Shown one piece after another: positions 35,997-44,635 of a stretch of DNA of 64,000 bases. Positions within the stretch are counted from its first letter, which is position 1. Each line of letters opens with the position of its first letter. The notes beneath the pieces are model-generated. The model made no database searches. It was given only the letters and a program-made list of their open reading frames with translations, and had not been told where the DNA came from. Position numbers and translations under genes: made by a program. The stretch is taken from positions 25,378-89,377 of the forward strand of contig JAGBPS010000034.1 in the NCBI GenBank assembly GCA_017633255.1. The letters are read 5' to 3'. Source of the DNA: Bacteroidales bacterium. Its GTDB lineage: Bacteria; Bacteroidota; Bacteroidia; Bacteroidales; WCHB1-69.

Positions 35997-36932
35997 ATGA
36001 AGAAACTTGTTGCTTTTTTCTGCGTGATGCTATTTTCGCTCTCCGTATTCGCTCAAGCGGATTATACCGAGGAGTTTGCGGTGAAGGATACCAACCATTT
36101 GCTGTTGGATGTATATATGCCAAAAATCGCACCGCCAGATACGGGTTTTCCATGCTTTGTGTATGTTTTTGGTGGAGGCTTTATTGGCGGCCGTCGCGAT
36201 GAACCCATGATGGTCAAGGCCTTCGAGAAAATTGCCGAAAGAGGTTATGTGGTGGTGGCTATTGACTATCGCCTTGGCCTGAAAGGGGTGACCAAGATGG
36301 GGGTGTCCATGGTTAATACGCTTGAATATGCCATCCGCTTGGCCGTGGAGGATTTGTATTCGGCCACGAACTATCTTTGTAAAAACGCTTCCCGTTTTCA
36401 TATCAATACCAAAGAAATCATGATTTCGGGCGGCAGTGCGGGGGCTATCACCGTTTTACAAGCGGACTACTGGCTGCATAACCAGCATGAGACCGCCAAA
36501 GTCTTGCCTGCCAATTTCCGATATGCCGCGGTTATATCATACGCAGGCGCTATCCTCTCCCGCAACGGTAAAGTGAAATACGCTGATGGCAATCCCGCTC
36601 CAACGCTGTTCTATCATGGTACCGAAGATCGCTTGGTGAACTATAATCAGATTGCCTTTGCCAATATCGGTTTCTTCGGAAGTAATAAAATTGTCCCGCA
36701 ATTCGAAAAGTTCGGATATCCATACCGAATCAGACGTATGAAGAATTTCGGTCATGAGGTCGCTGCTATTCTGCCATTTACCATGGATGAAATCGATGAA
36801 TTTTATAATGAATGGGTGAAGGCCAAACATAAATATCAGGTGGACGAGACCTGGTATGATCCCGATTACAAGCCGATAGCCTGGGGAAGGACTAAGGTTT
36901 CAGGTTTGTATAATAAGAATAATAAAAAATAG
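35997..36932 (+). CDS. Secreted alpha/beta-hydrolase (esterase/lipase-like)
   Basis: 311 residues with signal peptide MKKLVAFFCVMLFSLSVFAQ. The oxyanion-hole segment FVYVFGGGFIGG corresponds to the HGGG motif with the first His replaced by Phe/Gly. The nucleophile elbow is ISGGSAGA (Ser147), the acid lies in YHGTEDRLV (about 211) and the His in NFGHEVAAI (about 252). This is a complete triad for a carboxylesterase/BD-FAE-like hydrolase. The substrate could be an acyl or feruloyl ester on glycans, but this is not visible in sequence. It has its own promoter and precedes the flippase gene by about 31 nt. Confidence 0.85.
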   Translation: MKKLVAFFCVMLFSLSVFAQADYTEEFAVKDTNHLLLDVYMPKIAPPDTGFPCFVYVFGGGFIGGRRDEPMMVKAFEKIAERGYVVVAIDYRLGLKGVTKMGVSMVNTLEYAIRLAVEDLYSATNYLCKNASRFHINTKEIMISGGSAGAITVLQADYWLHNQHETAKVLPANFRYAAVISYAGAILSRNGKVKYADGNPAPTLFYHGTEDRLVNYNQIAFANIGFFGSNKIVPQFEKFGYPYRIRRMKNFGHEVAAILPFTMDEIDEFYNEWVKAKHKYQVDETWYDPDYKPIAWGRTKVSGLYNKNNKK

Positions 36933-36963
36933 GTAATAAAGGTATCAAAAAAACAGCTGTTAG

Positions 36964-38409
36964 TTGAAACAGAAAGACTTTATTTTCAATGTTATACTGC
37001 TGATTTTCCTGAATCTGCTCATCAAGCCGTTCTGGATTTTGGGTATTGATGTGGGGGTGCAGAATCGTGTGGGGGCAGAGGATTATGGCCTTTATTTTGC
37101 GGTTTTCAATTTCACTTTCTTGTTCAACATGTTGTTGGATATGGGTATCACCAATTTCAACAACAGGAATATTGCCCGTCATCAGCAACTGCTGCACAAG
37201 CATTTGTCTGGAATTATTACGCTGAAACTGTTGCTGGGAGCCGTCTATATGGCGGTGGTGTTTGTGGTGGCGCTGATAATCGGCTACCGGGGTTTTCAGT
37301 TGTGGTTGCTGTTCTGGATGGCCATCAACCAGTTCCTGAATGCGTTTATCCTTTATCTGCGCTCGAATATCTCTGCCTTGCTGATGTTCAAGACCGACAG
37401 CTGCCTGTCGGTGCTCGACCGCCTGCTGATGGTGCTTCTCTGTGGCATATTGTTGTGGGGCGGGATTATGGACGAGCCTTTCCGCATTGAGTGGTTTGTG
37501 TATTGCCAGACTGCGGCTTACACCGTGGCGGCGCTGACCGCTTTGGCGATTGTGGTCGCCAAGGGCAAGGTGACGCGCCTGAACTGGAATCCGACTTTCT
37601 TCCTGATGATTTTGAAAAAAAGTCTGCCGTTCGCTATTTTGTTTCTGCTGATGTCGTTCTACAATCGCATTGATTCGGTGATGCTGGAGCGTATGTTGCC
37701 GGAGGGTGTCGGTGCTTCCGAAGCGGGTATCTATGCCTCGGCGTTCCGCCTGTTGGATGCGTTGGTGATGATTGCTTATCTGTTCTCGGTGATTCTGTTG
37801 CCGCTGTTCTCCAAAATGCTGAAAAACAAGGAGAACATCACGCCTATCGTGAAATCCTCCTTCTCCCTGCTGTTCCTCTTTTCAGTCACTTCGGTGGTGC
37901 TGCTGGAGCTGTTCCGGATGCCGGTTTTAGACCTGCTGTATCGTGAGCATGTGGCGGAGAGTGCAGCGGTGTTCCGTTTCCTCATTGCGTGTATCATCCC
38001 GATTTCGTTCACCTATATTTTCGGCACTATGCTGACGGCTAACGGAAATATGAAGTTGTTGAATATCACAGCGATAGCAGGCATAGTGGTCAATTTGGCG
38101 GTCAATCTGCTGCTGATTCCCCGTTTGCAGGCGGTGGGAGCGGCTGTCGCCAGTCTCTCCACCCAGTCGGTGGTGGCGGTGTTGCAGGTGACCATCGCTT
38201 TCCGTCTGCTGAAAGTGCCGGTGAGGGCTTTGCCCATTTTGCCATCTGTTATTTTTACCGCAGTGCTGGTGCCAGCGGTGTGGTTTTTCTCGCGGCATTT
38301 CAATGGACATGTATTGTGGGCCTTGCTGATCAGTGGCGCATTTGCCTTGCTCCTCGGTTTCGCCACCCGCCTGTTGACTTTCGATTTTGTGAAACAGGTG
38401 CGGGAATAG
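36964..38409 (+). CDS. Wzx/MATE-like polysaccharide flippase
   Basis: 481 residues with about 12-14 hydrophobic helices. The N-terminal part (VILLIFLNLLIKPFWILGIDVGVQNRVGAEDYGLYFAVFNFTF) matches the start of polysaccharide biosynthesis/oligosaccharide flippases (RfbX-like). The middle contains YNRIDSVMLERMLP, a conserved family segment. Such proteins flip lipid-linked oligosaccharides across the inner membrane. The start is TTG at 36964: the codon just before it is an in-frame TAG, and the next in-frame ATG would delete the first helices. No glycosyltransferase genes lie nearby, so the substrate is unclear. Confidence 0.85.
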   Translation: MKQKDFIFNVILLIFLNLLIKPFWILGIDVGVQNRVGAEDYGLYFAVFNFTFLFNMLLDMGITNFNNRNIARHQQLLHKHLSGIITLKLLLGAVYMAVVFVVALIIGYRGFQLWLLFWMAINQFLNAFILYLRSNISALLMFKTDSCLSVLDRLLMVLLCGILLWGGIMDEPFRIEWFVYCQTAAYTVAALTALAIVVAKGKVTRLNWNPTFFLMILKKSLPFAILFLLMSFYNRIDSVMLERMLPEGVGASEAGIYASAFRLLDALVMIAYLFSVILLPLFSKMLKNKENITPIVKSSFSLLFLFSVTSVVLLELFRMPVLDLLYREHVAESAAVFRFLIACIIPISFTYIFGTMLTANGNMKLLNITAIAGIVVNLAVNLLLIPRLQAVGAAVASLSTQSVVAVLQVTIAFRLLKVPVRALPILPSVIFTAVLVPAVWFFSRHFNGHVLWALLISGAFALLLGFATRLLTFDFVKQVRE

Positions 38410-38491
38410 TAGAGACATGACTGGCTTCGTCTTTGTGGAACATTTGTTGCGTCAACTACTAATTCTGGTGTGATTCATCCTGAAAAAATTG

Positions 38492-38499
38492 TATTTTTG
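38492..38499 (+). promoter_or_regulatory. TAnnTTTG promoter box of the metallo-hydrolase gene
   Basis: TATTTTTG followed by C, 15 nt before the ATG at 38515. No clear TTTG partner is visible. It argues against the in-frame ATG at 38470. Confidence 0.45.
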
Positions 38500-38514
38500 C
38501 AGAAAATATTTCTT

Positions 38515-39381
38515 ATGAGTCGGATTGTTTATTTTTTTTGTGCATTTGCTTTATTGCTGATGTCCTGTCAAATGGAAACAGAGCCTCAGCTGCGCGAAAA
38601 GGAAACCCGTACTTGTGTTTATCATTTTGATTTTCAAAATTTTGAAATGTGGACCCTTCGGGATGTGAAGTCTCGTATGTCGGTGGACCTGTTCCCGGAT
38701 GTGGACAGCAGCCTGCTTCACAGACTAATGCCCAATGGGGATGTGGAATCCGCCATTAATGTTTTCCTGATCCATAAGAATGACAGGTATTTCCTTTTTG
38801 ACACGGGACTGGGAAGCTATTCTGGGGGTGCGTTGTTAGACAATCTGGCAGCTATTGGTGTCTCTCCGGCTGATATTGATGTGATATGCATTACCCATGC
38901 CCATCAGGATCATATAGGAGGACTGCTGTCCCATGACACGGCTGTTTTCCCTAAGGCAAGGGTGTATTTCCCTGAAAAGGAGATTGAGGGTCCGTATAAA
39001 AATGAAACGATGCGTCAAATAGGGAAGGCCTACGCTTCCCGTATTTATGCTTTTATGATTGGTGGTACCGTTGAGGGCTGTATTCAGACCATTGACGCAT
39101 CAGGACACACCCCGGGACATGCTGTGTATAAGGTGGATGAGTTGTATATTATCGGTGATTTGATTCATGCCGCGGACTTGCAGATACCACATCCGGAATG
39201 TTGTGCTATCTATGACGAAAACCCTGAAAGAGCGGTAGCGACAAGAAAAAGGATATATCACTTGCTCGAAGAGCCTGGCTCTTGGGCAGCGGGAATGCAC
39301 TTGCCATACTCAGGGGTAATGCATCAATTCAAAGTCATTCGTTACAATAAAATGGATTTTAACAAAAACTGCAAAAACTAA
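38515..39381 (+). CDS. Metallo-beta-lactamase-fold hydrolase, lipoprotein
   Basis: 288 residues from the ATG at 38515. The N-terminus is a lipoprotein signal (FCAFALLLMSC, Cys about residue 17). The metal site shows THAHQDHIGG (His128, His130, Asp132, His133), then DASGHTPGHAVY, GDLIHAADL and a final GMHLPYSG. This order fits MBL-fold hydrolases of the lactonase/glyoxalase-like group. Being lipidated, it should sit in the envelope. The substrate is unknown. A promoter box at 38492-38499 supports the chosen start. Confidence 0.85.
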   Translation: MSRIVYFFCAFALLLMSCQMETEPQLREKETRTCVYHFDFQNFEMWTLRDVKSRMSVDLFPDVDSSLLHRLMPNGDVESAINVFLIHKNDRYFLFDTGLGSYSGGALLDNLAAIGVSPADIDVICITHAHQDHIGGLLSHDTAVFPKARVYFPEKEIEGPYKNETMRQIGKAYASRIYAFMIGGTVEGCIQTIDASGHTPGHAVYKVDELYIIGDLIHAADLQIPHPECCAIYDENPERAVATRKRIYHLLEEPGSWAAGMHLPYSGVMHQFKVIRYNKMDFNKNCKN

Positions 39382-39405
39382 CACTATAACTTTTTTTAGT
39401 AAATC

Positions 39406-40185
39406 ATGCCTAAAAAGAAAAGTAAAGCAAAACAGAGCAAAAACCCGATGAAACGTTTTTTTGTGGGATTGGGTAAGGTCTTATTGATACTGTTTGTCAT
39501 CAGTATAGTGCTTCCTCTCGCTTATCGTTGGATCAATCCGCCGGTTACGCCGCTGATGCTGATACGGAAAGTGAAGAACGATGCGCCTATCGAGAAGGAA
39601 TGGCGTGACATCGAGGAAATTTCGCACCACATGGTAGATTGTGCTGTGGCATCAGAGGATAATAATTTCTTGTCACACAGAGGCTTCGATTGGGGTGCGG
39701 TGCAGAAAGCCATCGATGAGAAGAAGAAGGGCAAGCGTGAGCGCGGAGCCAGTACCATCTCGCAGCAGACTGCCAAGAATGTCTTCCTCTGGCCAGGTCA
39801 TTCCTGGGTGCGCAAGGCGGGAGAGGTGTATTTTACCTTCTGGATTGAGACTTTCTGGAGTAAGGAGCGTATTATGGAGGTGTATCTGAACGTGATAGAG
39901 ATGGGTAATGGCATCTATGGGGCTGAGGCCGCCGCTCAGCATTATTTCCATAAGCCGGCCTCCAAGCTGAGTTTGCGCGAGTCGGCGTTGATTACCGCTT
40001 GCTATCCGGCACCCCTGCGCTGGAATCCGGCCAAGCCGACGGGTTACCTGAACAAGAGGGCAGGGCAGATTAGCTCGCTGACCACCAAAATCGGGCGCAT
40101 CAAGTTCGACGAAGAGTCCATCGCCAAGGCCAAGGAGCGTTACGCCAAGCGGAAAACCGAATGGTATGAACTGGATTTGAAGTAG
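39406..40185 (+). CDS. mtgA: Monofunctional peptidoglycan glycosyltransferase
   Basis: 259 residues. A basic N-terminus is followed by one membrane helix (VLLILFVISIVLPLAY, about 25-40). GT51 motifs follow: VASEDNNFLSHRGFDWGA with the catalytic Glu at about 84, RGASTISQQTAKNVFLW, KERIMEVYLNVIEMGNGIYGAEAAA, and ESALITACYPAP. There is no transpeptidase domain, so it is monofunctional and polymerises lipid II glycan strands in the periplasm. It lies 24 nt after the metallo-hydrolase gene. Confidence 0.95.
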   Translation: MPKKKSKAKQSKNPMKRFFVGLGKVLLILFVISIVLPLAYRWINPPVTPLMLIRKVKNDAPIEKEWRDIEEISHHMVDCAVASEDNNFLSHRGFDWGAVQKAIDEKKKGKRERGASTISQQTAKNVFLWPGHSWVRKAGEVYFTFWIETFWSKERIMEVYLNVIEMGNGIYGAEAAAQHYFHKPASKLSLRESALITACYPAPLRWNPAKPTGYLNKRAGQISSLTTKIGRIKFDEESIAKAKERYAKRKTEWYELDLK

Positions 40186-40240
40186 TTGCCAGAAGGTTTT
40201 CACTGCTTTTTCCGCTTGCTTTTATTTCAAAAAAAATCCG

Positions 40241-40248
40241 TAATTTTG
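40241..40248 (+). promoter_or_regulatory. TAnnTTTG promoter box of cysS
   Basis: TAATTTTG followed by C, 29 nt before the cysS start. The upstream TTTG partner is not clear. Confidence 0.5.
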
Positions 40249-40277
40249 CATTTTAATATTTTAATCAGATAAATATC

Positions 40278-41702
40278 ATGGAAAATCTGGAAAGAGTTAT
40301 TCTTTTTAATACCAAAGGTCGTAGATTACAAGAGTTTAAGTCTATTAAAGAAGGTGAAGTAGGGATGTATTCCTGCGGTCCTACTGTCTATGGAAGAGCG
40401 CATATCGGCAACATGCGCGCATACGTTTTCGCTGATACGCTGAAGCGCGTGCTGATGTATGCCGGCTACAAGGTGAATCATGTGATGAACATCACCGATG
40501 TGGGCCACCTGACCAGCGATGCCGACGAAGGCGAGGACAAACTGGCCAAAGCTGCTCGCGAAAGCCACGAAACCGCTTGGGAAATCTCCAAACGCTGGAC
40601 GGAGCAGTTTTTCAAGGACACCAAATCGCTGAATGTGCTGCCGGTGACAATTGCATGTAAGGCTACCGAGCATATCGCCGACCAGATTGCTTTGGTGCAA
40701 AAATTGGAAGAAAAAGGTTACACCTACCGCACTTCCGATGGTATTTATTTTGATACCGCCAAGTTCCCGCATTACGGCGATTTCGCCCATCTAGATATCG
40801 AGGGTCTGCAAGCCGGTATCCGTGTGGATATGTCCGAGAAACGTAACAAAACCGACTTCGCTTTGTGGAAATTCTCCAAACCGACTGAGAAGCGCGACAT
40901 GGAATGGGATTCTCCCTGGGGTGTGGGTTTTCCGGGCTGGCATATCGAATGTTCCGCCATGTCCATGAAGTATTTGGGTGAGAAGTTCGATATCCACACA
41001 GGAGGTATTGACCATGTGACCATCCACCATACCAACGAAATTGCCCAGTCGGAATGCGCTACGGGTCATACTTTCGTCAATTATTGGATTCACTGCGAGT
41101 TCCTGACCATGAGCAATGCCGAGAAGATGAGCAAGTCGTTGGGCAATGTGGTGAATATTGACACTTTGCGTGAATATGGTATCAAACCATTGGCTTTCAG
41201 ATATTTGTGTTTGAATGCGCATTATCGCAAACAGTTGCTTTACAGCAAGGAAATCTTGATGGGTGCCAACAATGCCTACAACAAATGGTGCGCTTTCATG
41301 GACAAGCTGAAAGGGGAGAACCCGAAGATGCTGCCACTGAACCAGTTGAGCGAAGCATCCGCCAAGTATCTCGATGAGTTCAAACAGGGCATTTTCTATA
41401 ACCTGAACACGCCGCAGGCCTTGGCTACCATGTGGAACCTCATTCATGACAAGAATATCAATAATGATGAAAAATATACCTTGCTGATGGAGTTCGACAA
41501 GGTGTTCGGTCTGACGGAAGTTGAAACAGAAAAGCCCGCCGAAGTGGAGATTCCCGCAGAGGTTCTGGACTTGCTGGATCAGCGTAACCGTTACCGTGCC
41601 GAGAAGAACTGGGCACAAGCCGATGCCGCCCGCGATGCCATCAAGGCAAAGGGTTACACCATTGTGGATACCAAGGAAGGTTCCAAATTGCAGAAAATCT
41701 GA
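40278..41702 (+). CDS. cysS: Cysteinyl-tRNA synthetase
   Basis: 474 residues. The class I signature is YSCGPTVYGRAHIGNMRAYVFAD, with Cys33 as a zinc ligand and HIGN at 42-45. Further motifs are the zinc-site segment GWHIECSAMSM, HHTNEIAQSE, and KMSKSLGN at about 283-290. The C-terminal helical tail (RNRYRAEKNWAQADAARDAIKAKGYTIVDTKEGSKLQKI) is the tRNA-binding region. It charges tRNA-Cys. It has its own promoter box and is followed 12 nt later by a VanX-like gene. Confidence 0.98.
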   Translation: MENLERVILFNTKGRRLQEFKSIKEGEVGMYSCGPTVYGRAHIGNMRAYVFADTLKRVLMYAGYKVNHVMNITDVGHLTSDADEGEDKLAKAARESHETAWEISKRWTEQFFKDTKSLNVLPVTIACKATEHIADQIALVQKLEEKGYTYRTSDGIYFDTAKFPHYGDFAHLDIEGLQAGIRVDMSEKRNKTDFALWKFSKPTEKRDMEWDSPWGVGFPGWHIECSAMSMKYLGEKFDIHTGGIDHVTIHHTNEIAQSECATGHTFVNYWIHCEFLTMSNAEKMSKSLGNVVNIDTLREYGIKPLAFRYLCLNAHYRKQLLYSKEILMGANNAYNKWCAFMDKLKGENPKMLPLNQLSEASAKYLDEFKQGIFYNLNTPQALATMWNLIHDKNINNDEKYTLLMEFDKVFGLTEVETEKPAEVEIPAEVLDLLDQRNRYRAEKNWAQADAARDAIKAKGYTIVDTKEGSKLQKI

Positions 41703-41714
41703 TTTCATTCTGAC

Positions 41715-42476
41715 ATGATGAAAAAACTGTTGAATGTCTGGCTGTTTTCGGCCTCAGTCTTGCTATGTGCTTGTTCGCAAACCTCGCAGCCGTCACAAGA
41801 TGAGGCGCTTGCCTCACAAGAAACCGAAGTGGTGGCTGCCGATACGATAGAGACGGTGAACGCCGACAGCCCTGTCGAAGCCCGTTTGCGTGCCATGGGA
41901 CTGGTGGATATCGCCGAGATGGACTCCTCGATTGCCGTGCATCTGGTGTATGCCACTCCGTACAATTTTCTGGGCAAACAGTTGTATCATGGCTTGAGCA
42001 AGGCTTTTATGCTTCCCGAAATGGCCGAAAAGGTGTTGAAAGCGCAACAAGCGTTGAAGAAAATCCGTCCGGATCTGAATTTGCTGATTTACGATGCTTC
42101 CCGTCCTGTGAGTGTGCAGTACGAGATGTGGGATATGGTGAAAGGGACGAGCATGACGAGGTATATCAGTAATCCGAACAAAGGCCATGGAATGCACAGT
42201 TATGGAGCCGCAGTGGATGTTACCCTGATGGACTGTGCTGGTCACCCGCTACCCATGGGCTCAGAGTATGACTATTTTGGCGAGGAGGCCCACACTACCA
42301 ATGAACAACAGCTGTTACAGGACGGCCGCATCACCAAAAGGGAGTTGGAAAATCGCTTGCTCCTACGCAAAGTCATGACCGAAGCAGGCATGCATACCAT
42401 CCAGTCCGAGTGGTGGCACTTTAATCTGACCACTTCCGAAACGGAACGTCAGAAGCTGCAATTGATTGATTTCTAA
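41715..42476 (+). CDS. D-alanyl-D-alanine dipeptidase (VanX/DdpX family), lipoprotein
   Basis: 253 residues (the start could also be the second Met). The lipoprotein signal ends LLCAC (Cys20). The M15D zinc site is complete: YDASRPVSVQYEMWD with Arg130, GMHSYGAAVDV with His161 and Asp168, and SEWWHFNL with Glu232 and His235. Such enzymes hydrolyse D-Ala-D-Ala, either for cell-wall recycling or, in Gram-positives, for vancomycin resistance. In a Gram-negative envelope lipoprotein, a peptidoglycan turnover role is more likely. No van genes are nearby. Confidence 0.9.
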   Translation: MMKKLLNVWLFSASVLLCACSQTSQPSQDEALASQETEVVAADTIETVNADSPVEARLRAMGLVDIAEMDSSIAVHLVYATPYNFLGKQLYHGLSKAFMLPEMAEKVLKAQQALKKIRPDLNLLIYDASRPVSVQYEMWDMVKGTSMTRYISNPNKGHGMHSYGAAVDVTLMDCAGHPLPMGSEYDYFGEEAHTTNEQQLLQDGRITKRELENRLLLRKVMTEAGMHTIQSEWWHFNLTTSETERQKLQLIDF

Positions 42477-42481
42477 TTGTT

Positions 42482-43408
42482 TTATTGGGCAAATTCTTTC
42501 CCTTGCCACACGTCCAGGTTTTCCAGACGTTGGCGTATTCTTTGCAGGATCACGTCGTAGCGTTGCAATTGCCAAGGATTGCTACTCAGGTATTTTGGTG
42601 GCACCTCCGCCGCAAAGCGCTCGATGCAAATGTCTGGCCGCAGGCGTTTTATTATTTCCACCATCAGATCAATATAGGTGTCCATGTCCAGATGCTGGAA
42701 ATCTTCGGGCTGTTCCTCGAATTCCTTTTCCATTGCGGTGCCTTTGATGATTTGCAGCTGGTGGAATTTGAGACTGTTGAGGGGCATCTGGTTGATTGTC
42801 TGAATGCTAGATAACCAGTCTGCTGTCGTTTCTCCGGGCAGACCGATGATGAAATGTCCGCCAGTATGGAGACCTCTTGCGGTGGTTTGCGCTACTGCCC
42901 GTTGTGCGGTGGCGAAATCATGGCCTCGGTTGATGCATTGCAGGGTGCGGTCATAACAGCTTTCGATGCCGTATTCCACACTGATAAAATGCTTTTGGCT
43001 CAGGGCTTGCAGGTAGTCCAGTTTTTCCTCGTCAATGCAGTCGGGGCGAGTGCCGATCACCAGTCCTTTCACCTTCGGATGCGATAGGGCTGCCTCATAG
43101 CGCTCTCGCAGTTGGTTGAGGGGGGCGTGGGTGTTGGAGAAAGATTGGAAATAAGCCAAATAGATATTGCTTTCGCGGCCTCGTTGACGGTGAAATTCGA
43201 TGCCCTCGTCGATTTGTCGCAGAATGTCTTTTCCTGAGGAACAGTAGCGTGGAGAGAAGGCCTCGTTGAGGCAGTAGGTGCAGCCTCCTGTCCCCACGGT
43301 GCCGTCACGATTCGGACAGCTGAACCCCGCATCCACGGGCAACTTCAGCACCGCTTCCCCGAAGTGCTCCAGTAAGAATTGTTTATATGAATAGTAGCGG
43401 TCTGGCAT
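42482..43408 (-). CDS. TIGR01212-type radical SAM protein (YhcC-like)
   Basis: 308 residues. The iron-sulfur motif is AGFSCPNRDGTVGTGGCTYC, with Cys31, Cys43 and Cys46. This is the CX11CXXC spacing of the TIGR01212/YhcC group rather than the classical CX3CX2C. Downstream are LAYFQSFSNTHAP, KGLVIGTRPDCIDEEKLDYL, FISVEYGIESCYDRTL and THTGG-like GLHTGGHFIIGLPGET. The reaction of this group is not well established. A TATTTTTG box (43505-43512) lies upstream, with a GTAGAGACG hairpin in the presumed leader. Confidence 0.92.
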   Translation of the reverse strand: MPDRYYSYKQFLLEHFGEAVLKLPVDAGFSCPNRDGTVGTGGCTYCLNEAFSPRYCSSGKDILRQIDEGIEFHRQRGRESNIYLAYFQSFSNTHAPLNQLRERYEAALSHPKVKGLVIGTRPDCIDEEKLDYLQALSQKHFISVEYGIESCYDRTLQCINRGHDFATAQRAVAQTTARGLHTGGHFIIGLPGETTADWLSSIQTINQMPLNSLKFHQLQIIKGTAMEKEFEEQPEDFQHLDMDTYIDLMVEIIKRLRPDICIERFAAEVPPKYLSSNPWQLQRYDVILQRIRQRLENLDVWQGKEFAQ

Positions 43409-43432
43409 AAATTTTGCCTAATGTTAGATGTT

Positions 43433-43480
43433 GTAGAGACGTTTCCTGAAACGTCTCCTGATATGTTCCTGAAACGTCTC
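43433..43480 (-). repeat. GAGACGTTTC hairpin plus an extra half copy
   Basis: GAGACGTTTC (43436-43445) and GAAACGTCTC (43448-43457) form a perfect 10-bp stem with a 2-nt centre. A third arm GAAACGTCTC follows at 43471-43480. It lies in the presumed 5' leader of the radical SAM gene. Confidence 0.85.
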
Positions 43481-43504
43481 CAAATCAACAAGGTTATTTG
43501 CTTG

Positions 43505-43512
43505 CAAAAATA
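43505..43512 (-). promoter_or_regulatory. TAnnTTTG box of the radical SAM gene
   Basis: Minus strand TATTTTTG followed by C, 97 nt before the start codon. The upstream TTTG partner is not clear. Confidence 0.45.
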
Positions 43513-43600
43513 CGGAAAATATAAATGCGGTGAAATCGTGTTTCATCTTCTCGCGCCACATGGCATGATTACAATGGTGGTATTTGTGGATTTTATTGCG

Positions 43601-43628
43601 TTTGTTTCGGAATTTATACGTATCTTTG
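43601..43628 (+). promoter_or_regulatory. Candidate promoter of the FISUMP-like lipoprotein gene
   Basis: TTTG at 43601-43604 and TATCTTTG at 43621-43628, with a 16-nt spacer. This is slightly shorter than the other promoters in this window (17-19 nt). Confidence 0.45.
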
Positions 43629-43644
43629 CCGTCATATTGGTGAT

Positions 43645-43672
43645 GTAGAGACGTTTCCTGAAACGTCTCTAC
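43645..43672 (+). repeat. GTAGAGACGTTTC hairpin
   Basis: GTAGAGACGTTTC (43645-43657) and GAAACGTCTCTAC (43660-43672) pair perfectly over 13 bp with CT between them. It belongs to the same family as 43433-43480, and the right arm recurs inside a coding gene at 62466-62478. Confidence 0.9.
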
Positions 43673-43722
43673 CATCTGATGATGAAATTGACAGTATTAA
43701 TACATTAAAATATTAAGCAGAA

Positions 43723-44271
43723 ATGAAAAAATTACATTTTTTTAGTGTGGTGTGTTTATTGGCACTCTTTGTGGTCTCTCTTGCAGGTTGCAAAAAAGAG
43801 GAAAACAACGCAAATAATGGTGGTAACGGTGAATCTGGTACTGGTGGCGGTGGCGGAGCTCAGGCTGAATTTGTTGACCTGGGGTTGCCAAGCGGCACAA
43901 AGTGGAAATCTTCCAATGAGATGGGTAACGGTTCAGGTTTTTATACATTCGATGAGGCGGTTAGCGCTTTTGGAAGCCAGTTGCCTACCAAAGAACAATG
44001 TGAAGAATTGATAGATAAATGTACTTGGACATGGCAAAGTAATGGCAGCTATAAAGTTACTGGACCCAACGGGAATTCTATAATTCTACCCGCTGCGGGC
44101 GGCAACGATTGCGATGGGAATCTTGACAACGTGGGCACTGTTGGCTACTATAGGTCATCCACTCCATATAGCGAAAACTTCGCATGGTACATCTGCTTCT
44201 ATTCGGACGATAAGTTCATGTTCTACGACAGCCGTTGTTACGGGCTATCTGTTCGCCTTGTCCAAAAATAA
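43723..44271 (+). CDS. FISUMP-like lipoprotein
   Basis: 182 residues. The lipoprotein signal ends VSLAGC (Cys about 23), followed by a Lys/Glu stretch and a flexible Asn/Gly linker (ENNANNGGNGESGTGGGGG). The globular part starts FVDLGLPSGTKWKSSNEMG and ends WYICFYSDDKFMFYDSRCYGLSVRLVQK. This resembles the Fibrobacter-succinogenes-major-paralog (FISUMP) type domain common in Bacteroidales surface proteins. Function unknown; presumably anchored to a membrane by its lipid. The long leader holds a hairpin repeat. Confidence 0.75.
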   Translation: MKKLHFFSVVCLLALFVVSLAGCKKEENNANNGGNGESGTGGGGGAQAEFVDLGLPSGTKWKSSNEMGNGSGFYTFDEAVSAFGSQLPTKEQCEELIDKCTWTWQSNGSYKVTGPNGNSIILPAAGGNDCDGNLDNVGTVGYYRSSTPYSENFAWYICFYSDDKFMFYDSRCYGLSVRLVQK

Positions 44272-44515
44272 TTGATTCGTATCTCAAAGTGAAGCATTAT
44301 TCACGCCTTGCAACGAATTTTCGGAGCAGGGCGTTTTTATATAGAAGGGCTGCTCTTACGGCAGGCTCTTCCCAACTTCAGTGCAAGTGCCTCGTGTGCC
44401 ACGAGGAGAGGGGAGATCGTCTGCCTACCCCAGACTGCGGCCTGCGGCCTTGTCTGGGGTTATTAGGATGTCGTGTCTTCGACACTTAGAGAGGGATGAG
44501 GGTGTCACCGCTGGC

Positions 44516-44535
44516 CCCCAGACTCATGTCTGGGG
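44516..44535 (-). repeat. CCCCAGAC hairpin
   Basis: An 8-bp perfect stem CCCCAGAC/GTCTGGGG with 4-nt loop. On the minus strand it is preceded by CTCAATAA, as is the copy at 59061-59084 on the plus strand. Confidence 0.8.
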
Positions 44536-44635
44536 TTATTGAGATGTCGTGTCTTCGATGCTAGCGTGCTTAGGGGTGGCAGCATACAAGACAACGGCTT
44601 CGCTGTCCGTTGCGTTCGCAATTAGAGAAGACCGT

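Larger units (their letters stand above)
43409..43722. other. Divergent promoter region carrying two GTAGAGACG hairpins
   Basis: 314 nt between the radical SAM gene (minus) and a FISUMP-like lipoprotein gene (plus). Each gene has a -7-like box (minus TATTTTTG 43505-43512; plus TATCTTTG 43621-43628, with TTTG at 43601-43604). Each also has a copy of the same hairpin between that box and its start codon. Both presumed mRNAs would therefore begin with the same stem-loop. Confidence 0.7.

Noticed and set aside
41715..42476. Vancomycin-resistance role of the VanX-type gene
   Set aside because: No vanH/vanA-like or vanRS-like genes are nearby and the protein is a lipoprotein in a Gram-negative-type genome; peptidoglycan turnover is more likely.
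43421..43675. Short overlapping open frames on both strands (75 and 83 codons)
   Set aside because: Both run across the GAGACGTTTC palindromes and the promoter boxes of the flanking genes.
44235..44489. An 84-codon open frame after the FISUMP-like gene
   Set aside because: It overlaps the end of a real gene in another frame and continues through hairpin DNA.
44428..44535. CCCCAGAC hairpins as rho-independent terminators
   Set aside because: No T-run follows the stems, and the family recurs with conserved flanks, so a dispersed repeat is the better explanation.
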